The notes beneath the pieces are model-generated. The model ran no database searches. It worked only from the letters and a program-made list of their open reading frames with translations, and had not been told where the DNA came from. From Chloroflexota bacterium (GTDB lineage: Bacteria > Chloroflexota > Dehalococcoidia > SM23-28-2), in assembly GCA_030691665.1 (NCBI GenBank), contig JAUYDU010000056.1, positions 1 through 5,033 of the forward strand: a stretch of DNA of 5,033 bases, written 5' to 3'. Below are positions 4,410-5,033 of this stretch, in pieces. The position numbers and the translations under genes are program-made. The first letter of the stretch is position 1; each line of letters starts with the position of its first letter.

Positions 4410-5033
4410 GTGACTAGCTGCGCCACCACCTCTTCCACCAGGGTCGGCGGCACGTCGTCCCGAATGACGGTGCGGCCGATGCCCTCCAGGAGCACCCAGC
4501 GAACGGCGCCGCCCTTGACCTTCTTGTCCAGGGCCATGGCCGTCAGCACCTTTTGCGAGTCCACCCCGCTGGCCCGCAGGGGCAGGCCGAACCGGGCGAT
4601 GAGGGTGTCCTGGCGCTCGGCCATGGCGGCGGGCAGCAGGCCCAGGCGACGGGCGATCTGGGCGGCGCCTGTCATGCCCACGGCCACCGCCTCGCCGTGG
4701 AGGAGGCCGGCGTAGTCGGCTGCCGTCTCCAGGCCGTGGCCGATGGTGTGGCCGTAGTTGAGGATGGTGCGGCGGCCGGTGTCCTCCCGCTCGTCCTCGC
4801 TCACCACCGCTGCCTTGAGGGCGATGCTACGGCTGATGACCTGGGTCGTCACCTCGGGTTCCAGGCGGCAGATGGCGTCGGCGTTCTCCTCCAGCAAGCG
4901 CAGGAGCTCCTCGTCGAGGATCAGGGCGTGCTTGATGACCTCGGCCCAGCCGGCGGTGAGCTCTCGCGGCGGCAGGGTCTGGAGGACGGAGACGTCGGCC
5001 AGGACCAGGCGCGGCTGGTAGAAGGCGCCGATG
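4406..5033 (-). CDS. aroB: 3-dehydroquinate synthase, 5' end cut by window edge
   Basis: Second enzyme of the shikimate pathway: an NAD- and metal-dependent enzyme that turns DAHP into 3-dehydroquinate. The visible 209 residues are the C-terminal part of a protein normally near 350-360. The fragment opens with IGAFYQPRLVLADVSVLQTL, the family segment after the NAD-binding domain. Metal ligands are visible as E31 in WAEVIKHA, H95 in LNYGHTIGH and H112 in LLHGEAVAVGM; K34 is the catalytic-site lysine. LDKKVKGGAVRWVLLEGIG near the end is also characteristic. The first visible complete codon is at 5032, and the true start lies beyond the window. The stop TGA (4408-4406) overlaps the methyltransferase start, so aroB is upstream in one operon with that gene and acyP. 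Other aromatic-pathway genes such as aroK or aroC may lie upstream. Confidence 0.97.
   Translation of the reverse strand, partial: IGAFYQPRLVLADVSVLQTLPPRELTAGWAEVIKHALILDEELLRLLEENADAICRLEPEVTTQVISRSIALKAAVVSEDEREDTGRRTILNYGHTIGHGLETAADYAGLLHGEAVAVGMTGAAQIARRLGLLPAAMAERQDTLIARFGLPLRASGVDSQKVLTAMALDKKVKGGAVRWVLLEGIGRTVIRDDVPPTLVEEVVAQLVT

Noticed and set aside
4098..4715. 205-codon open frame on the plus strand opposite the methyltransferase and aroB
   Set aside because: It spans the ends of two identified genes on the opposite strand, with no motif and no ribosome binding site of note.

Overview
The window is GC-rich, densely coded bacterial DNA carrying seven protein genes, two of them cut by the window edges. 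The mixture is chromosomal housekeeping: pheS, moeA, aroB and acyP, plus three small genes and one methyltransferase. The bacterial form of PheS rules out archaea and eukaryotes. The high GC, the stand-alone RAM-domain protein, the GYD protein and the style of the proteins suggest a thermophilic or environmental member of Chloroflexota (Dehalococcoidia-like). That placement is an impression from protein style, not a measurement. I see no mobile element, CRISPR array, tRNA, rRNA or phage gene.

Layout. (1) Positions 1-1045, minus strand: pheS, complete except for its last few codons. (2) Positions 1046-1235: a divergent promoter region with one sigma70-type promoter pointing left to pheS and one pointing right. 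(3) Positions 1236-3453, plus strand: a likely operon of a stand-alone Lrp/AsnC-type ligand-binding (RAM) protein, moeA, a GYD-domain protein and a 62-residue protein of unknown function. The moeA leader contains two adjacent hairpins. A possible extra promoter with a palindrome lies before the GYD gene. (4) Positions 3454-5033, minus strand: the operon aroB (5' end outside the window), a class I SAM methyltransferase and acylphosphatase. The aroB and methyltransferase genes overlap by ATGA, and acyP follows after 10 bases. The two operons converge with stop codons one base apart.

How the genes relate. PheS charges tRNA-Phe, and AroB makes the shikimate-pathway precursor of phenylalanine, tyrosine and tryptophan, so both ends of the window concern aromatic amino acids, though they are separate transcription units. 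MoeA inserts molybdenum into molybdopterin. The proteins on either side of it are two different small alpha/beta domain families that share a G-x-Y-D loop, which may mean small-molecule sensing or a shared regulatory role. I do not see a clearly new defence or metabolic system. The items most worth a second look are the RAM-moeA-GYD-small protein cluster, the structured moeA leader and the 62-residue protein.
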